NCBI RefSeq assembly: GCF_003818115.1
Contig: NZ_RPOI01000025.1
Span: 1 to 64,000, forward strand
DNA length: 64,000 nucleotides
Direction of reading: 5' to 3'
Source of the DNA: Citrobacter youngae
GTDB taxonomy: Bacteria; Pseudomonadota; Gammaproteobacteria; Enterobacterales; Enterobacteriaceae
Position 1 is the first letter of the stretch, and every line of letters starts with the position of its first letter. The notes under the pieces are model-generated. The model was not told the origin of the DNA. It made no database searches and was given only the letters and a program-made list of their open reading frames with translations. A program made the translations under genes and the position numbers. Of the stretch, positions 49,501 to 60,670 are shown piece by piece.

Positions 49501-50832
49501 TTATAGGATAAAACGGCTCAGATCTTCATCTGCGACCAGCGCATCCAGATGTTTGCTCACATATTCGGCATCAATTGTGATGCTTTGACCGTTCAAATCG
49601 CTCGCATCATAGGAAATATCTTCCATCAGACGTTCAAGAACGGTATGCAGGCGACGCGCACCGATGTTTTCGGTGGTTTCGTTAACCTGCCAGGCCGCTT
49701 CGGCAATGCGTTTAATACCCGATTCGGTGAAGTTGATGTCCACACCTTCAGTCGCCATCAGCGCTTTGTACTGCACGGTGATGGAGGCATTCGGTTCGGT
49801 AAGGATACGCTCAAAATCGCTGGTGGTCAGCGCCTGAAGTTCAACACGAATCGGCAGACGACCCTGCAGTTCCGGGATCAGGTCGGACGGTTTCGCCACC
49901 TGGAATGCGCCAGAGGCGATAAACAGGATGTGATCGGTTTTCACCATACCGTGTTTGGTAGAGACGGTGCAGCCTTCAACCAGCGGCAGCAGGTCGCGCT
50001 GTACGCCTTCACGGGAAACATCCGGACCGGAGGATTCGCCGCGCTTACAGATTTTGTCGATTTCGTCGATAAACACGATCCCGTGCTGTTCAACGGCGTC
50101 GATAGCTTCCTGTTTCAGCTCTTCCGGATTGACCAGTTTGGCCGCTTCTTCTTCAATCAGCAGCTTCATTGCGTCTTTGATTTTCAGCTTACGCGGTTTT
50201 TGCTTCTGACCGCCCAGGTTCTGGAACATGGACTGCAGCTGGCTGGTCATCTCTTCCATTCCCGGAGGCGCCATAATTTCAACGCCCATCGGTGCGGCCG
50301 CGAGATCGATTTCGATCTCTTTATCATCCAGCTGGCCTTCACGCAGTTTTTTACGGAACGCCTGACGCGCTGCAGAAGGTTCCTGCGGTTGCTCTGACTG
50401 TCCCCAGTTATTTTTAGCCGGTGGGATCAGCACGTCGAGAATGCGCTCTTCCGCCATTTCTTCTGCGCGGAAGCGGTTTTTCTCGATTGCCTGAACGCGA
50501 ACCATCTTAATGGCAGCATCGGTCAGATCGCGGATGATCGAGTCAACTTCTTTACCTACATAGCCGACTTCGGTGAATTTCGTTGCTTCAACTTTGATGA
50601 ACGGCGCGTTGGCCAGTTTTGCCAGGCGACGGGCGATTTCGGTTTTACCGACGCCGGTCGGGCCAATCATCAGAATGTTTTTCGGTGTGACTTCATGGCG
50701 CAGTTCTTCGTTGAGCTGCATGCGGCGCCAGCGGTTACGCAGGGCAATCGCCACGGAACGCTTAGCGTTATCCTGGCCGATGATGTGTTTGTTCAGTTCG
50801 CTGACAATTTCGCGTGGGGTCATTTCAGACAT
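49501..50832 (-). CDS. hslU: HslU ATPase of the HslVU protease
   Basis: A 443-residue AAA+ unfoldase that feeds proteins to the HslV peptidase. It has the Walker A motif GPTGVGKTE (57-65), the intermediate domain (about 110-240), Walker B VFIDEID, and the sensor region near the C-terminus. It ends in the FIL tail that docks to HslV. It follows hslV by nine bases. The length equals E. coli HslU. Confidence 0.98.
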   Translation of the reverse strand: MSEMTPREIVSELNKHIIGQDNAKRSVAIALRNRWRRMQLNEELRHEVTPKNILMIGPTGVGKTEIARRLAKLANAPFIKVEATKFTEVGYVGKEVDSIIRDLTDAAIKMVRVQAIEKNRFRAEEMAEERILDVLIPPAKNNWGQSEQPQEPSAARQAFRKKLREGQLDDKEIEIDLAAAPMGVEIMAPPGMEEMTSQLQSMFQNLGGQKQKPRKLKIKDAMKLLIEEEAAKLVNPEELKQEAIDAVEQHGIVFIDEIDKICKRGESSGPDVSREGVQRDLLPLVEGCTVSTKHGMVKTDHILFIASGAFQVAKPSDLIPELQGRLPIRVELQALTTSDFERILTEPNASITVQYKALMATEGVDINFTESGIKRIAEAAWQVNETTENIGARRLHTVLERLMEDISYDASDLNGQSITIDAEYVSKHLDALVADEDLSRFIL

Positions 50833-50841
50833 GGGGGATCC

Positions 50842-51372
50842 TTACGCTTTGGAGTTCAATTCTTCGATGGTATGGAAGTGGTTGGTATAAATGCAGATAT
50901 CCCCTGCAATATCCAACGCTTTCTCAGCAATTTCGCGTGCGCCAAGCTCGGTGTTTTCCAGCAGAGCGCGTGCTGCAGCCTGGGCGTAGGGACCGCCGGA
51001 GCCGATGGCAATCAGATCGTTTTCTGGCTGAATGACGTCACCGTTACCGGTGATGATGAGCGATGCTGTTTCATCTGCAACGGCCAGCAACGCTTCGAGT
51101 TTGCGCAGCATACGGTCGGTACGCCAGTCTTTAGCCAGCTCAACGGCGGCCTTAACCAGGTGACCCTGGTGCATTTCCAGTTTACGTTCAAACAGTTCAA
51201 ACAGCGTGAATGCATCCGCAGTCCCGCCCGCAAAGCCCGCAATGACTTTGTCGTTGTACAGACGGCGGACTTTTTTCACGTTGCCTTTCATTACGGTGTT
51301 ACCCAGTGTGGCCTGACCATCACCGGCGATTACCACATGGCCGTTACGGCGTACGCTTACTATTGTTGTCAC
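50842..51372 (-). CDS. hslV: HslV peptidase
   Basis: A 176-residue threonine peptidase of the proteasome type. After removal of the initiator methionine, Thr2 ([11 protein letters not shown]) becomes the nucleophile. [10 protein letters not shown] and [12 protein letters not shown] are conserved. It is the first gene of hslVU and sits behind a heat-shock promoter. The length equals E. coli HslV. Confidence 0.98.
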   Translation of the reverse strand: MTTIVSVRRNGHVVIAGDGQATLGNTVMKGNVKKVRRLYNDKVIAGFAGGTADAFTLFELFERKLEMHQGHLVKAAVELAKDWRTDRMLRKLEALLAVADETASLIITGNGDVIQPENDLIAIGSGGPYAQAAARALLENTELGAREIAEKALDIAGDICIYTNHFHTIEELNSKA

Positions 51373-51441
51373 GAGCAGACCCCTTGGTTACAAATGCAGA
51401 ATACAGGCCCCGCACAGTTGTACGGGGCGTAATGCAAGTAT

Positions 51442-51469
51442 AGATGGGGGAGATTTTGGGGGTTTCAAC
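51442..51469 (-). promoter_or_regulatory. Sigma-32 heat-shock promoter of hslVU
   Basis: On the minus strand, a -10 CCCCATCT (51449-51442) exactly matches the sigma-32 consensus. A -35 GTTGAA (51469-51464) matches CTTGAA at five of six positions, with a 14-base spacer. The -35 contains the TGA stop of ftsN. A GC-rich hairpin (around 51405-51430) follows in the leader. Confidence 0.85.
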
Positions 51470-52439
51470 CCCCAGTGGCGAGTCGAATGCAGTTTGTGTG
51501 GCCGGCAACTTTCAGGCGGCTGATGGTATTGTCGGCATTTTCCTTGCCTTTCACCGGGCCAATCACCACGCGATTCCAGCCGTTGTTGGTGGTAATGCGG
51601 GAGTTGAAGCCTTCAAAAGCCAGCTGCGCCCGCACGGTTTCTGCTTGCTCTGCGCCTTTAAATGACCCGCACTGCACCATCCAGCGGCGTTCGTCTTTTT
51701 TCTCCGCCGTCTGTTTTGGCGGCTGCGTTTCATTCGTTATTGGCGCGGCCGGCTGCGTTTTCGGCTGCGCGGCGGTGGTGTGCGCAGGCGTCTGCAACAG
51801 ATCCTGATACGGCTGCTGGGCCACTGGTTTTGGCTGCGCTTTCGGCTGTTGTACCGGTGCGGCTTGTGCCGTACGCGTTTGTGGCTGCTGGTAAGGCTGT
51901 TCCGTCGCCCGTGGGCGCGGCTGCTGAACCTGCTGCTGCGTGTTGGCCCATTGCTGTTGCTGCACCTGGCGTTGGCGCTGCAGCGTTTGCTGGCGCTGTT
52001 CAGGCGTTTGTTCGTTCCACGGTACTTCGTTGAGCTGTGTAGGCTGTTGACGCATATCAGCCTGCATTTGCGCCAGCAACTGGCGCTGCTCATTGGTCAA
52101 CTGATCGGCGTTAAGCACTTCGCCACCCGCAGAGGGTTCGGTAGGCGCACGCACGCCAGGCTGACGGCTTTCCAGCTCTTTGATATAGCGCCAGCGTTCT
52201 TCCGGTTTAGGCGGGATGCCATTACCGGTGACTTTCTGGCTTTGCAGCGTCTCGGACTCTTCTTTCTTGTGATGCGTAATGAAGTACAGACCACCGATAA
52301 AGGTCACGAGTACGGCTGCAGCAATAGCGACCATCGCGGGGGATACCGCTGGCGTACTGCGTTGCTTTTTCCGTGATGTGCTCTTTTTGCGCCGCGAAGG
52401 TGCCGGTTGGCCGCGACGTACATAATCTCGTTGTGCCAC
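51465..52439 (-). CDS. ftsN: Cell division protein FtsN
   Basis: A 324-residue bitopic division protein that triggers septal peptidoglycan synthesis. A short cytoplasmic part with a basic run (RRKKSTSRKKQR) is followed by a membrane segment near 33-55. A periplasmic linker very rich in glutamine and proline (about 110-240) precedes the C-terminal SPOR domain (about 245-320), which binds denuded glycan. It is a few residues longer than E. coli FtsN because of the variable linker. Confidence 0.97.
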   Translation of the reverse strand: MAQRDYVRRGQPAPSRRKKSTSRKKQRSTPAVSPAMVAIAAAVLVTFIGGLYFITHHKKEESETLQSQKVTGNGIPPKPEERWRYIKELESRQPGVRAPTEPSAGGEVLNADQLTNEQRQLLAQMQADMRQQPTQLNEVPWNEQTPEQRQQTLQRQRQVQQQQWANTQQQVQQPRPRATEQPYQQPQTRTAQAAPVQQPKAQPKPVAQQPYQDLLQTPAHTTAAQPKTQPAAPITNETQPPKQTAEKKDERRWMVQCGSFKGAEQAETVRAQLAFEGFNSRITTNNGWNRVVIGPVKGKENADNTISRLKVAGHTNCIRLATGG

Positions 52440-52532
52440 TATCGTTTCGCTGTATTTATTCGTTCGTCAGCCCGCCATGTTACTTAAGCGACGGGCCTTT
52501 GACCAGACAGGGGAGTCCGAAAGCACTTTACT

Positions 52533-53558
52533 TTACGTCAGTGCCCGGGTAGTACCCCGAATAATTAGCTCGCAGTCCAGTAAACGTGAGCCACTGCTGA
52601 CGCTCTGCCCTTGTAATTGATCGAGCAGTAACAGCATAGCTTCACGTCCGATATCGAAACGCGGTTGTGCGACGGTTGTCAGGGGTGGATCACAAAATTC
52701 CGTCAGTGAAATATTATCGAAGCCAATGATAGATAAATCATCCGGTACTTTTAAGCCCTGACGTTTGGCGTAAGAGAGTGCGCCAAGCGCCATCACATCG
52801 CTGTGACAAAAGACCGCGGTCGGAGGTTGCGGTAGCTCAAGCAGCTGTTTTAACGCGTTGGCGCCCGCTTCATAGGTGAAATCACCACGCGCGATGAAGT
52901 GTGGATCGACGGTAATTCCACTGCGGCGTAGTGCCTGAACATAGCCTTGCAGGCGGTAGTGGCACAGCGGCATATCCTCTGGCCCGGCAATACAACCAAT
53001 GCGCTTATGCCCCAGTTCCAGCAGATAATTCATCGCGTTAAAGGCGGCAGTGAGGTTATCAATGTGCACGGTGGGCAGTTCCAGCTCTGGCGCGAACTCG
53101 TTGGACATGACCATCGGCGGCAAGTTGCGTTGCTCTTCCACGCTGGCATCAAACGGCAGGCGCGAGCTGAGCAGGACCATGCCATCGATCTGCTTGGTGA
53201 TTATGAGATTGAGGAAGGTCTTTTCCTGCTGGTTCTGGTGCGCGCAATCGCCGATCAGCACCAGATATCCCTGTTCTGCGGCGGTCACTTCTATGCCGCG
53301 AATCACTTCGCTAAAAAAGGGATCGCAGATATCCGGCACAATCACCAGAATGGTACGTGACTCATTACGCTTAACATTGCGTCCCATTGATTGGGGTAAA
53401 TATCCCACTTCCAGCGCGGCCTGCTCAACCTTGTTACGGGTTGACTGTGAGACTTTGTCCGGGTTCATTAATGCGCGGGATACGGTTGCCGTTGAGACTT
53501 TCGCCTTCAGAGCAACATCTTTCATCGTAGCGGCGGCAACCTGCTTATTCGGTTTCAC
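52533..53558 (-). CDS. cytR: LacI-family nucleoside repressor CytR
   Basis: A 341-residue regulator that, with CRP, represses nucleoside uptake and breakdown genes and is released by cytidine. The helix-turn-helix ATMKDVALKAKVSTATVSRAL is at residues about 10-30 and a sugar-binding-like domain follows. The start is GTG at 53556-53558, with GAGGAGAAAG just upstream, which gives the E. coli length; an upstream ATG at 53588 is rejected. Confidence 0.96.
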   Translation of the reverse strand: MKPNKQVAAATMKDVALKAKVSTATVSRALMNPDKVSQSTRNKVEQAALEVGYLPQSMGRNVKRNESRTILVIVPDICDPFFSEVIRGIEVTAAEQGYLVLIGDCAHQNQQEKTFLNLIITKQIDGMVLLSSRLPFDASVEEQRNLPPMVMSNEFAPELELPTVHIDNLTAAFNAMNYLLELGHKRIGCIAGPEDMPLCHYRLQGYVQALRRSGITVDPHFIARGDFTYEAGANALKQLLELPQPPTAVFCHSDVMALGALSYAKRQGLKVPDDLSIIGFDNISLTEFCDPPLTTVAQPRFDIGREAMLLLLDQLQGQSVSSGSRLLDCELIIRGTTRALT

Positions 53559-53714
53559 TCTTTCTCCTCGCCAGAGGGCTGCTGGCACAGACTCGTCCCT
53601 GGGTAACCTTCATCTGAAACATTTTTATCAGATAGTTAATGGAAGCGGTTACAGAATTTTCATAAAAAGTGTGATGGATGTTTAATTTTACGATCCGCCT
53701 CGCATCATGAGGCA

Positions 53715-55976
<2,262 letters not shown>

Positions 55977-56020
55977 TCAGTTTGCATGAGCAGGTTAATT
56001 TCTGTATGATTCGCCGCCTT

Positions 56021-56330
<310 letters not shown>

Positions 56331-56344
56331 GTTCCTGCTGTCAG

Positions 56345-56370
56345 AAAAAAGCGCCTTATGGCGCTTTTTT
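56345..56370 (+). terminator. Rho-independent terminator of rpmE
   Basis: A stem of GCGCC and GGCGC with a four-base loop is flanked by runs of A and T residues, so it may work in both directions. Confidence 0.9.
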
Positions 56371-56670
56371 TGTATCTGTACTTGATAATAAAACTTACAT
56401 TGATGTATTGAATGATGTTTCACTTTTAATAAATGAAACAGTGTTTTTATTTTTTAAGATAAAATATTCGCACTAGTGATCTTCGTCATTTTTATCTTCT
56501 GTTCTTTGCCACTCATGCCAATTCCTGGCAAAATCTCAAAGGTTTATCCCCTCTTTCTAAAATACACTTTCGCGGAAATATAAAATTATTCTTACGACTC
56601 TATTGCTTTCCTGTTTATAGCCCGGAATGTGATGGTGAATTTTCTTTATTTAGTGTGAAAAGGGATTGTC
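56371..56670 (+). promoter_or_regulatory. Upstream region of the kdgM-like gene with a KdgR-like operator
   Basis: AAATGAAACAGTGTTTTTATT at 56431-56451 fits the KdgR consensus in the core (GAAA, CAGTG, TTTT) and in the A+T flanks. A half-related sequence, TGAATGATGTTTCA, lies at 56409-56422. The region is A+T-rich and holds no gene. A TAAAAT hexamer at 56460-56465 is a possible -10 element. Confidence 0.65.
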
Positions 56671-57351
56671 ATGAAATTCAAATCTACCTTGTTACTTATT
56701 CCATTATTATCTGCGGCCGCGCAGGCGGGTTATGTTGATTACCGCCATGAATATTATGATGACGGGCGAAATTACGATCGTGTTTATATGTCTCATCGTT
56801 TTGCTACAGGTTTTGGTGTAGCGGTAGAGGCCATTTCACGTTCTGAAGATACGCAATCGAACGATGCGTGGAATAATATGGAAAGTAACGGTAACGAGTA
56901 TACGGCAAGTTACCAGTTTACCTGGCGGGATCTCATCTGGCAGCCAGGTATTGCGATCGAAACGGGCGATAACATCACGATTTATAAACCTTATATCCGC
57001 GTGCAGTACAACATCAACGACAGCTGGTGGACCGCGTTCCGCTATCGTCAGGAGTACATGCGCAGAAACACTGACGGCAAAGATGACCGCATGGTCTATC
57101 GTCCGGAAGTCTGGCTTGGTTATAACGTCAATAACTGGATGTTTGAGCTAAACGGCATTTATAAAATTGCCGATAGCGAAGATTTATATAACAACCGGAA
57201 AGATGATTATGAATATAACTTCCGTGTCGCTTATAAAATAGATTCCTGGGTTCCATTTATTGAAATTGGTAATGTTTCTTCGGGTTATGACACCACCACG
57301 ACTGACGATCGCCAGACCCGCTATCGTGTCGGCCTCGGTTATAACTTCTGA
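56671..57351 (+). CDS. kdgM: KdgM-family oligogalacturonate porin
   Basis: A 226-residue outer membrane beta-barrel of the KdgM/NanC family. A signal peptide (1-19, ending AQA) is followed by the family opening GYVDYRHEYYDDGR. The protein alternates aromatic and charged residues as expected for a 12-stranded barrel and ends in phenylalanine (VGLGYNF), the outer membrane assembly signal. KdgM porins admit acidic oligosaccharides such as oligogalacturonates. A KdgR-like operator upstream and a sugar symporter downstream support this role, but a different acidic glycan is possible. Confidence 0.85.
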   Translation: MKFKSTLLLIPLLSAAAQAGYVDYRHEYYDDGRNYDRVYMSHRFATGFGVAVEAISRSEDTQSNDAWNNMESNGNEYTASYQFTWRDLIWQPGIAIETGDNITIYKPYIRVQYNINDSWWTAFRYRQEYMRRNTDGKDDRMVYRPEVWLGYNVNNWMFELNGIYKIADSEDLYNNRKDDYEYNFRVAYKIDSWVPFIEIGNVSSGYDTTTTDDRQTRYRVGLGYNF

Positions 57352-57440
57352 TTGTTAATACTCTGCGTATTGGTTTATTACGTTGAACACCAGGATATAC
57401 GCATAGTTTGCGTGAATAATATGTCTAAGGAGTTGACATC

Positions 57441-58865
57441 ATGTCTAATGATGGAACAGTGAGTGGAAGCAATCAAGATATTGTCGTCAGACCTTTCGGA
57501 TTCAGGGATAAAATTGGTTATTTGTGTGGTGACCTGGGAACCTGTTTTATTCTTGGGTTAGTAAATAGTTTTTTAATGATTTATTACACTAACGTCCTCG
57601 GCATTTCAGGAGTTATTGTCGGCTCGCTCTATTTTGTGACTAAGCTCTTTGATGCGTTTGTCGATGTTGGTGTAGGGCGCTTATGCGATACCTCTAAATT
57701 GACGGTACATGGACGATTTAATCCGTGGGTGCGCCGTATGAAGTACCCGTTCTGCATCATTGCGGTGGTCCTGTTCCTGCCGTTTGTGAATGATTTTTCT
57801 TATACGGCGAAAATTATCTATATCTGCTGTTCCTATTTTGTTTACGGTTCACTGTTATCGACAGTCAGCATTCCATATGGCGCCATGTCTGCGGCGATTA
57901 GCTCGAACCCGGAAGATCGGGTGTCACTGTCAACCTGGCGCAGCGTGGGTTCCGCCATCGGCGGTGGAGCAACCGGCTTTTTTATCCCGATTCTGATGTA
58001 CACCACCCTGGTGGACGGAAGTCAGGTGATTTCCGGGCAACATTTTTTCTGGATTGCTATTGGTTGTGCCGTACTGGGCTTTATCTTTTTAACGTTGACC
58101 TGTCAGTTAACAACAGAACGTGTGCGCGTGGAGCGAAAAGAGAGTATGCCCGTATCGGTGCTGCTGAAGGGATTGTTACGCAATAAAGCACTGATCGTTT
58201 TAGTTGTGGTGGATCTGCTGATTGTGATTAACCAGGGGTTGTCAGGTACCAACATGACTTACCTGTTTAATGACTACTTCCACAACAAAGAGGCCATGTC
58301 CGTGGCGTTGCTCTTCACCTTTGGCTCTCTGGTTTTGCTGGCACCCTCGGCATCCTGGCTGACGAAGCGGTTTGGCAAAAAAGAGGCCAGCGTCGGCGCA
58401 TTGCTCTTTGCGGTGGCGATGTATCTGATTATGTACTTCATCCATATTACGGACGCGAAAGTCTATTTGGTTTTCCTGTTCCTGGCGACGTTGGGGGCCG
58501 GACTATTCAACCTGATGATTTGGGCGTTTATGACCGATGTTTGTGATTATCACCAGTATGTCACCGGCGATCGCGAGGATGGTACCGTTTATGGTGTGAA
58601 CTTCTTTGCCCGCAAGGTGGGTCAGGCGTGTGCAGGGGCGATTGGTGGCTTTATGCTGGCCATTATTGGTTATCAATCTTCGTCAACGGGCGGCGCTGTG
58701 AAAACCAGCATCGTGCAGGAAAATATTTATACGATGGCGAATCTTTTACCGGCGTTATGCCTGTTTTTGGCCGCGGTCATTCTGATTTATTTCTATCCAT
58801 TGAACCGTAAAGAGACGCTCAAAATGGAAGAAACATTGAATAAAATCAATGGTATTAGAAAATAA
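57441..58865 (+). CDS. GPH-family sugar/cation symporter (TogT-like)
   Basis: A 474-residue inner membrane transporter of the glycoside-pentoside-hexuronide family, with 12 membrane segments. The family motifs include DKIGYLCGDLGTC at the start and VDVGVGRLCDTSK near residues 73-85. It follows a KdgM-type porin by 89 bases, so the pair could move oligogalacturonides or related uronides across both membranes, like TogT of Dickeya. No lyase or hydrolase gene lies nearby in the window. Confidence 0.82.
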   Translation: MSNDGTVSGSNQDIVVRPFGFRDKIGYLCGDLGTCFILGLVNSFLMIYYTNVLGISGVIVGSLYFVTKLFDAFVDVGVGRLCDTSKLTVHGRFNPWVRRMKYPFCIIAVVLFLPFVNDFSYTAKIIYICCSYFVYGSLLSTVSIPYGAMSAAISSNPEDRVSLSTWRSVGSAIGGGATGFFIPILMYTTLVDGSQVISGQHFFWIAIGCAVLGFIFLTLTCQLTTERVRVERKESMPVSVLLKGLLRNKALIVLVVVDLLIVINQGLSGTNMTYLFNDYFHNKEAMSVALLFTFGSLVLLAPSASWLTKRFGKKEASVGALLFAVAMYLIMYFIHITDAKVYLVFLFLATLGAGLFNLMIWAFMTDVCDYHQYVTGDREDGTVYGVNFFARKVGQACAGAIGGFMLAIIGYQSSSTGGAVKTSIVQENIYTMANLLPALCLFLAAVILIYFYPLNRKETLKMEETLNKINGIRK

Positions 58866-58878
58866 CGTTGTGAGAAAC

Positions 58879-58907
58879 GGCGGGGTTATCCCGCCTTTTC
58901 TCTTTTT
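58879..58907. terminator. Terminator between the symporter gene and metJ
   Basis: GGCGGG and CCCGCC with a five-base loop are followed by a T-rich run on the plus side. It lies between two convergent genes. Confidence 0.85.
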
Positions 58908-58924
58908 TTCTAACCGTCAGCCGA

Positions 58925-59242
58925 TCAGTACTCCCACGTCTCCGGGTCGATCCCCAGTTCACGCATGATGATCTTCGCCTCTTCCGGGATCTCATCACTG
59001 CGTTCTTTGCGCAGATCCTCGTCGTTTGGCAACGGTTGTCCGGTAAAGGCGTGCAGAAACGCTTCACACAGCAGTTCGCTGTTGGTGGCGTGGCGCAGGT
59101 TATTGACCTGACGACGCGTGCGTTCATCGGTAAGGATTTTTAACACCTTCAGAGGAATGGAAACCGTAATTTTTTTGACTTGCTCACTCTTCTTACCGTG
59201 CTCAGCGTATGGGCTGATATATTCGCCGCTCCATTCAGCCAT
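58925..59242 (-). CDS. metJ: Methionine repressor MetJ
   Basis: A 105-residue ribbon-helix-helix repressor that binds S-adenosylmethionine and met boxes. The DNA-binding strand [12 protein letters not shown] is near residues 22-33. The ATG at 59242 gives the [16 protein letters not shown] start and E. coli length; longer upstream frames are rejected. It is divergent from metB across the met boxes. Confidence 0.97.
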   Translation of the reverse strand: MAEWSGEYISPYAEHGKKSEQVKKITVSIPLKVLKILTDERTRRQVNNLRHATNSELLCEAFLHAFTGQPLPNDEDLRKERSDEIPEEAKIIMRELGIDPETWEY

Positions 59243-59420
59243 GAGATACCTAATCCTCTTTGTCATTAATATTGAGGCCAGAACCTGAGCCCGGACCATA
59301 ATTGCGCGTAGTTTATCGTAGTGGCGCGGCCCTGACACGAAGTTAGCCGACGCAAATGTACGCTAATGCATATAATTTTAACGGCTATTTCCTGTTTGCT
59401 CAATCTATACGCAAAGAAGT

Positions 59421-59452
59421 TTAGATGTCCAGATGTATTGACGGCTATTGTA
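59421..59452. promoter_or_regulatory. Tandem met boxes between metJ and metB
   Basis: Four adjacent 8-base units (TTAGATGT, CCAGATGT, ATTGACGG, CTATTGTA) resemble the MetJ box AGACGTCT to varying degrees, the second one best. MetJ bound along these would repress both metJ and metBL. Confidence 0.8.
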
Positions 59453-59507
59453 ACAATGATTACTCTGGTGTCTGACTTTTCACCGACTCAGCCAGGATCT
59501 CCTCAAT

Positions 59508-60668
59508 ATGACGCGTAAACAGGCCACCATTGCAGTGCGTAGCGGATTAAATGACGACGAGCAGTACGGTTGCGTTGTCCCGCCGATTCACCTCTCCAGT
59601 ACCTATAATTTCACCGGTTTTAATGAGCCTCGTGCTCATGACTATTCACGCCGTGGCAACCCGACGCGTGATGTGGTTCAGCGTGCGCTGGCGGAGTTGG
59701 AGGGGGGCGCTGGTGCAGTGCTGACCAATACCGGCATGTCGGCGATTCATCTGGTCACCACGGTGTTTCTGAAGCCTGGCGATCTGCTGGTCGCACCGCA
59801 CGACTGTTACGGTGGTAGTTACCGCCTGTTTGACAGTCTGGCAAAACGTGGCTGTTATCGTGTGCTGTTTGTCGATCAGAGTGATGATCAGGCGCTGAAA
59901 GCGGCGCTGGCAGAAAAACCGAAGCTGGTGCTGGTCGAAAGTCCAAGCAACCCGCTGCTGCGCGTGGTAGATATTGCAAAAATCTGCCAACTGGCACGTG
60001 AGGCTGGTGCGGTGAGCGTTGTCGACAACACTTTTTTAAGTCCTGCACTGCAAAATCCACTGGCATTGGGCGCCGATCTGGTGTTGCATTCATGCACGAA
60101 ATATTTAAACGGTCACTCAGACGTGGTGGCTGGTGTTGTTATAGCCAAAGATCCGGAAACGGTCACTGAACTGGCATGGTGGGCGAATAATATTGGCGTG
60201 ACCGGCGGCGCATTTGATAGTTATCTGCTGTTGCGCGGCCTGCGTACTCTGTCACCGCGTATGGAAGTGGCACAACGTAATGCTCAGGCTATTGTGGACT
60301 ACCTGCAAACCCAGCCGCTGGTGAAGAAACTGTATCATCCGTCACTGCCGGATAATCAGGGGCATGAGATTGCCGCGCGTCAGCAAAAAGGGTTTGGCGC
60401 GATGTTGAGTTTTGAACTGGATGGCGACGAGCAAACATTGCGTCGCTTCCTGAGCGGGTTGTCATTGTTTACGCTGGCGGAATCATTAGGGGGCGTTGAA
60501 AGTTTGATCTCCCACGCCGCGACCATGACACATGCGGGTATGGCGCCAGAAGCGCGTGCTGCTGCCGGAATTTCAGAAACGTTGTTGCGTATCTCCACCG
60601 GTATTGAAGATGGCGAAGATTTAATTGCCGACCTGGAAAATGGCTTCCGGGCTGCAAACAAGGGGTAA
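59508..60668 (+). CDS. metB: Cystathionine gamma-synthase
   Basis: A 386-residue PLP enzyme that joins O-succinylhomoserine and cysteine into cystathionine. The PLP lysine lies in HSCTKYLNGHSD (Lys198), and the active-site Tyr and Arg are in the YSRRGNPT segment. It is the first gene of metBL, separated from metL by two bases. The length equals E. coli MetB. Confidence 0.98.
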   Translation: MTRKQATIAVRSGLNDDEQYGCVVPPIHLSSTYNFTGFNEPRAHDYSRRGNPTRDVVQRALAELEGGAGAVLTNTGMSAIHLVTTVFLKPGDLLVAPHDCYGGSYRLFDSLAKRGCYRVLFVDQSDDQALKAALAEKPKLVLVESPSNPLLRVVDIAKICQLAREAGAVSVVDNTFLSPALQNPLALGADLVLHSCTKYLNGHSDVVAGVVIAKDPETVTELAWWANNIGVTGGAFDSYLLLRGLRTLSPRMEVAQRNAQAIVDYLQTQPLVKKLYHPSLPDNQGHEIAARQQKGFGAMLSFELDGDEQTLRRFLSGLSLFTLAESLGGVESLISHAATMTHAGMAPEARAAAGISETLLRISTGIEDGEDLIADLENGFRAANKG

Positions 60669-60670
60669 AC

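Noticed and set aside
49549-50397. Long plus-strand open frame opposite hslU
   Set aside because: It is a shadow of the conserved ATPase gene; there is no ribosome binding site or family signature.
51730-52376. Open frames on both strands over the ftsN linker
   Set aside because: They arise from the repetitive glutamine and proline codons of FtsN.
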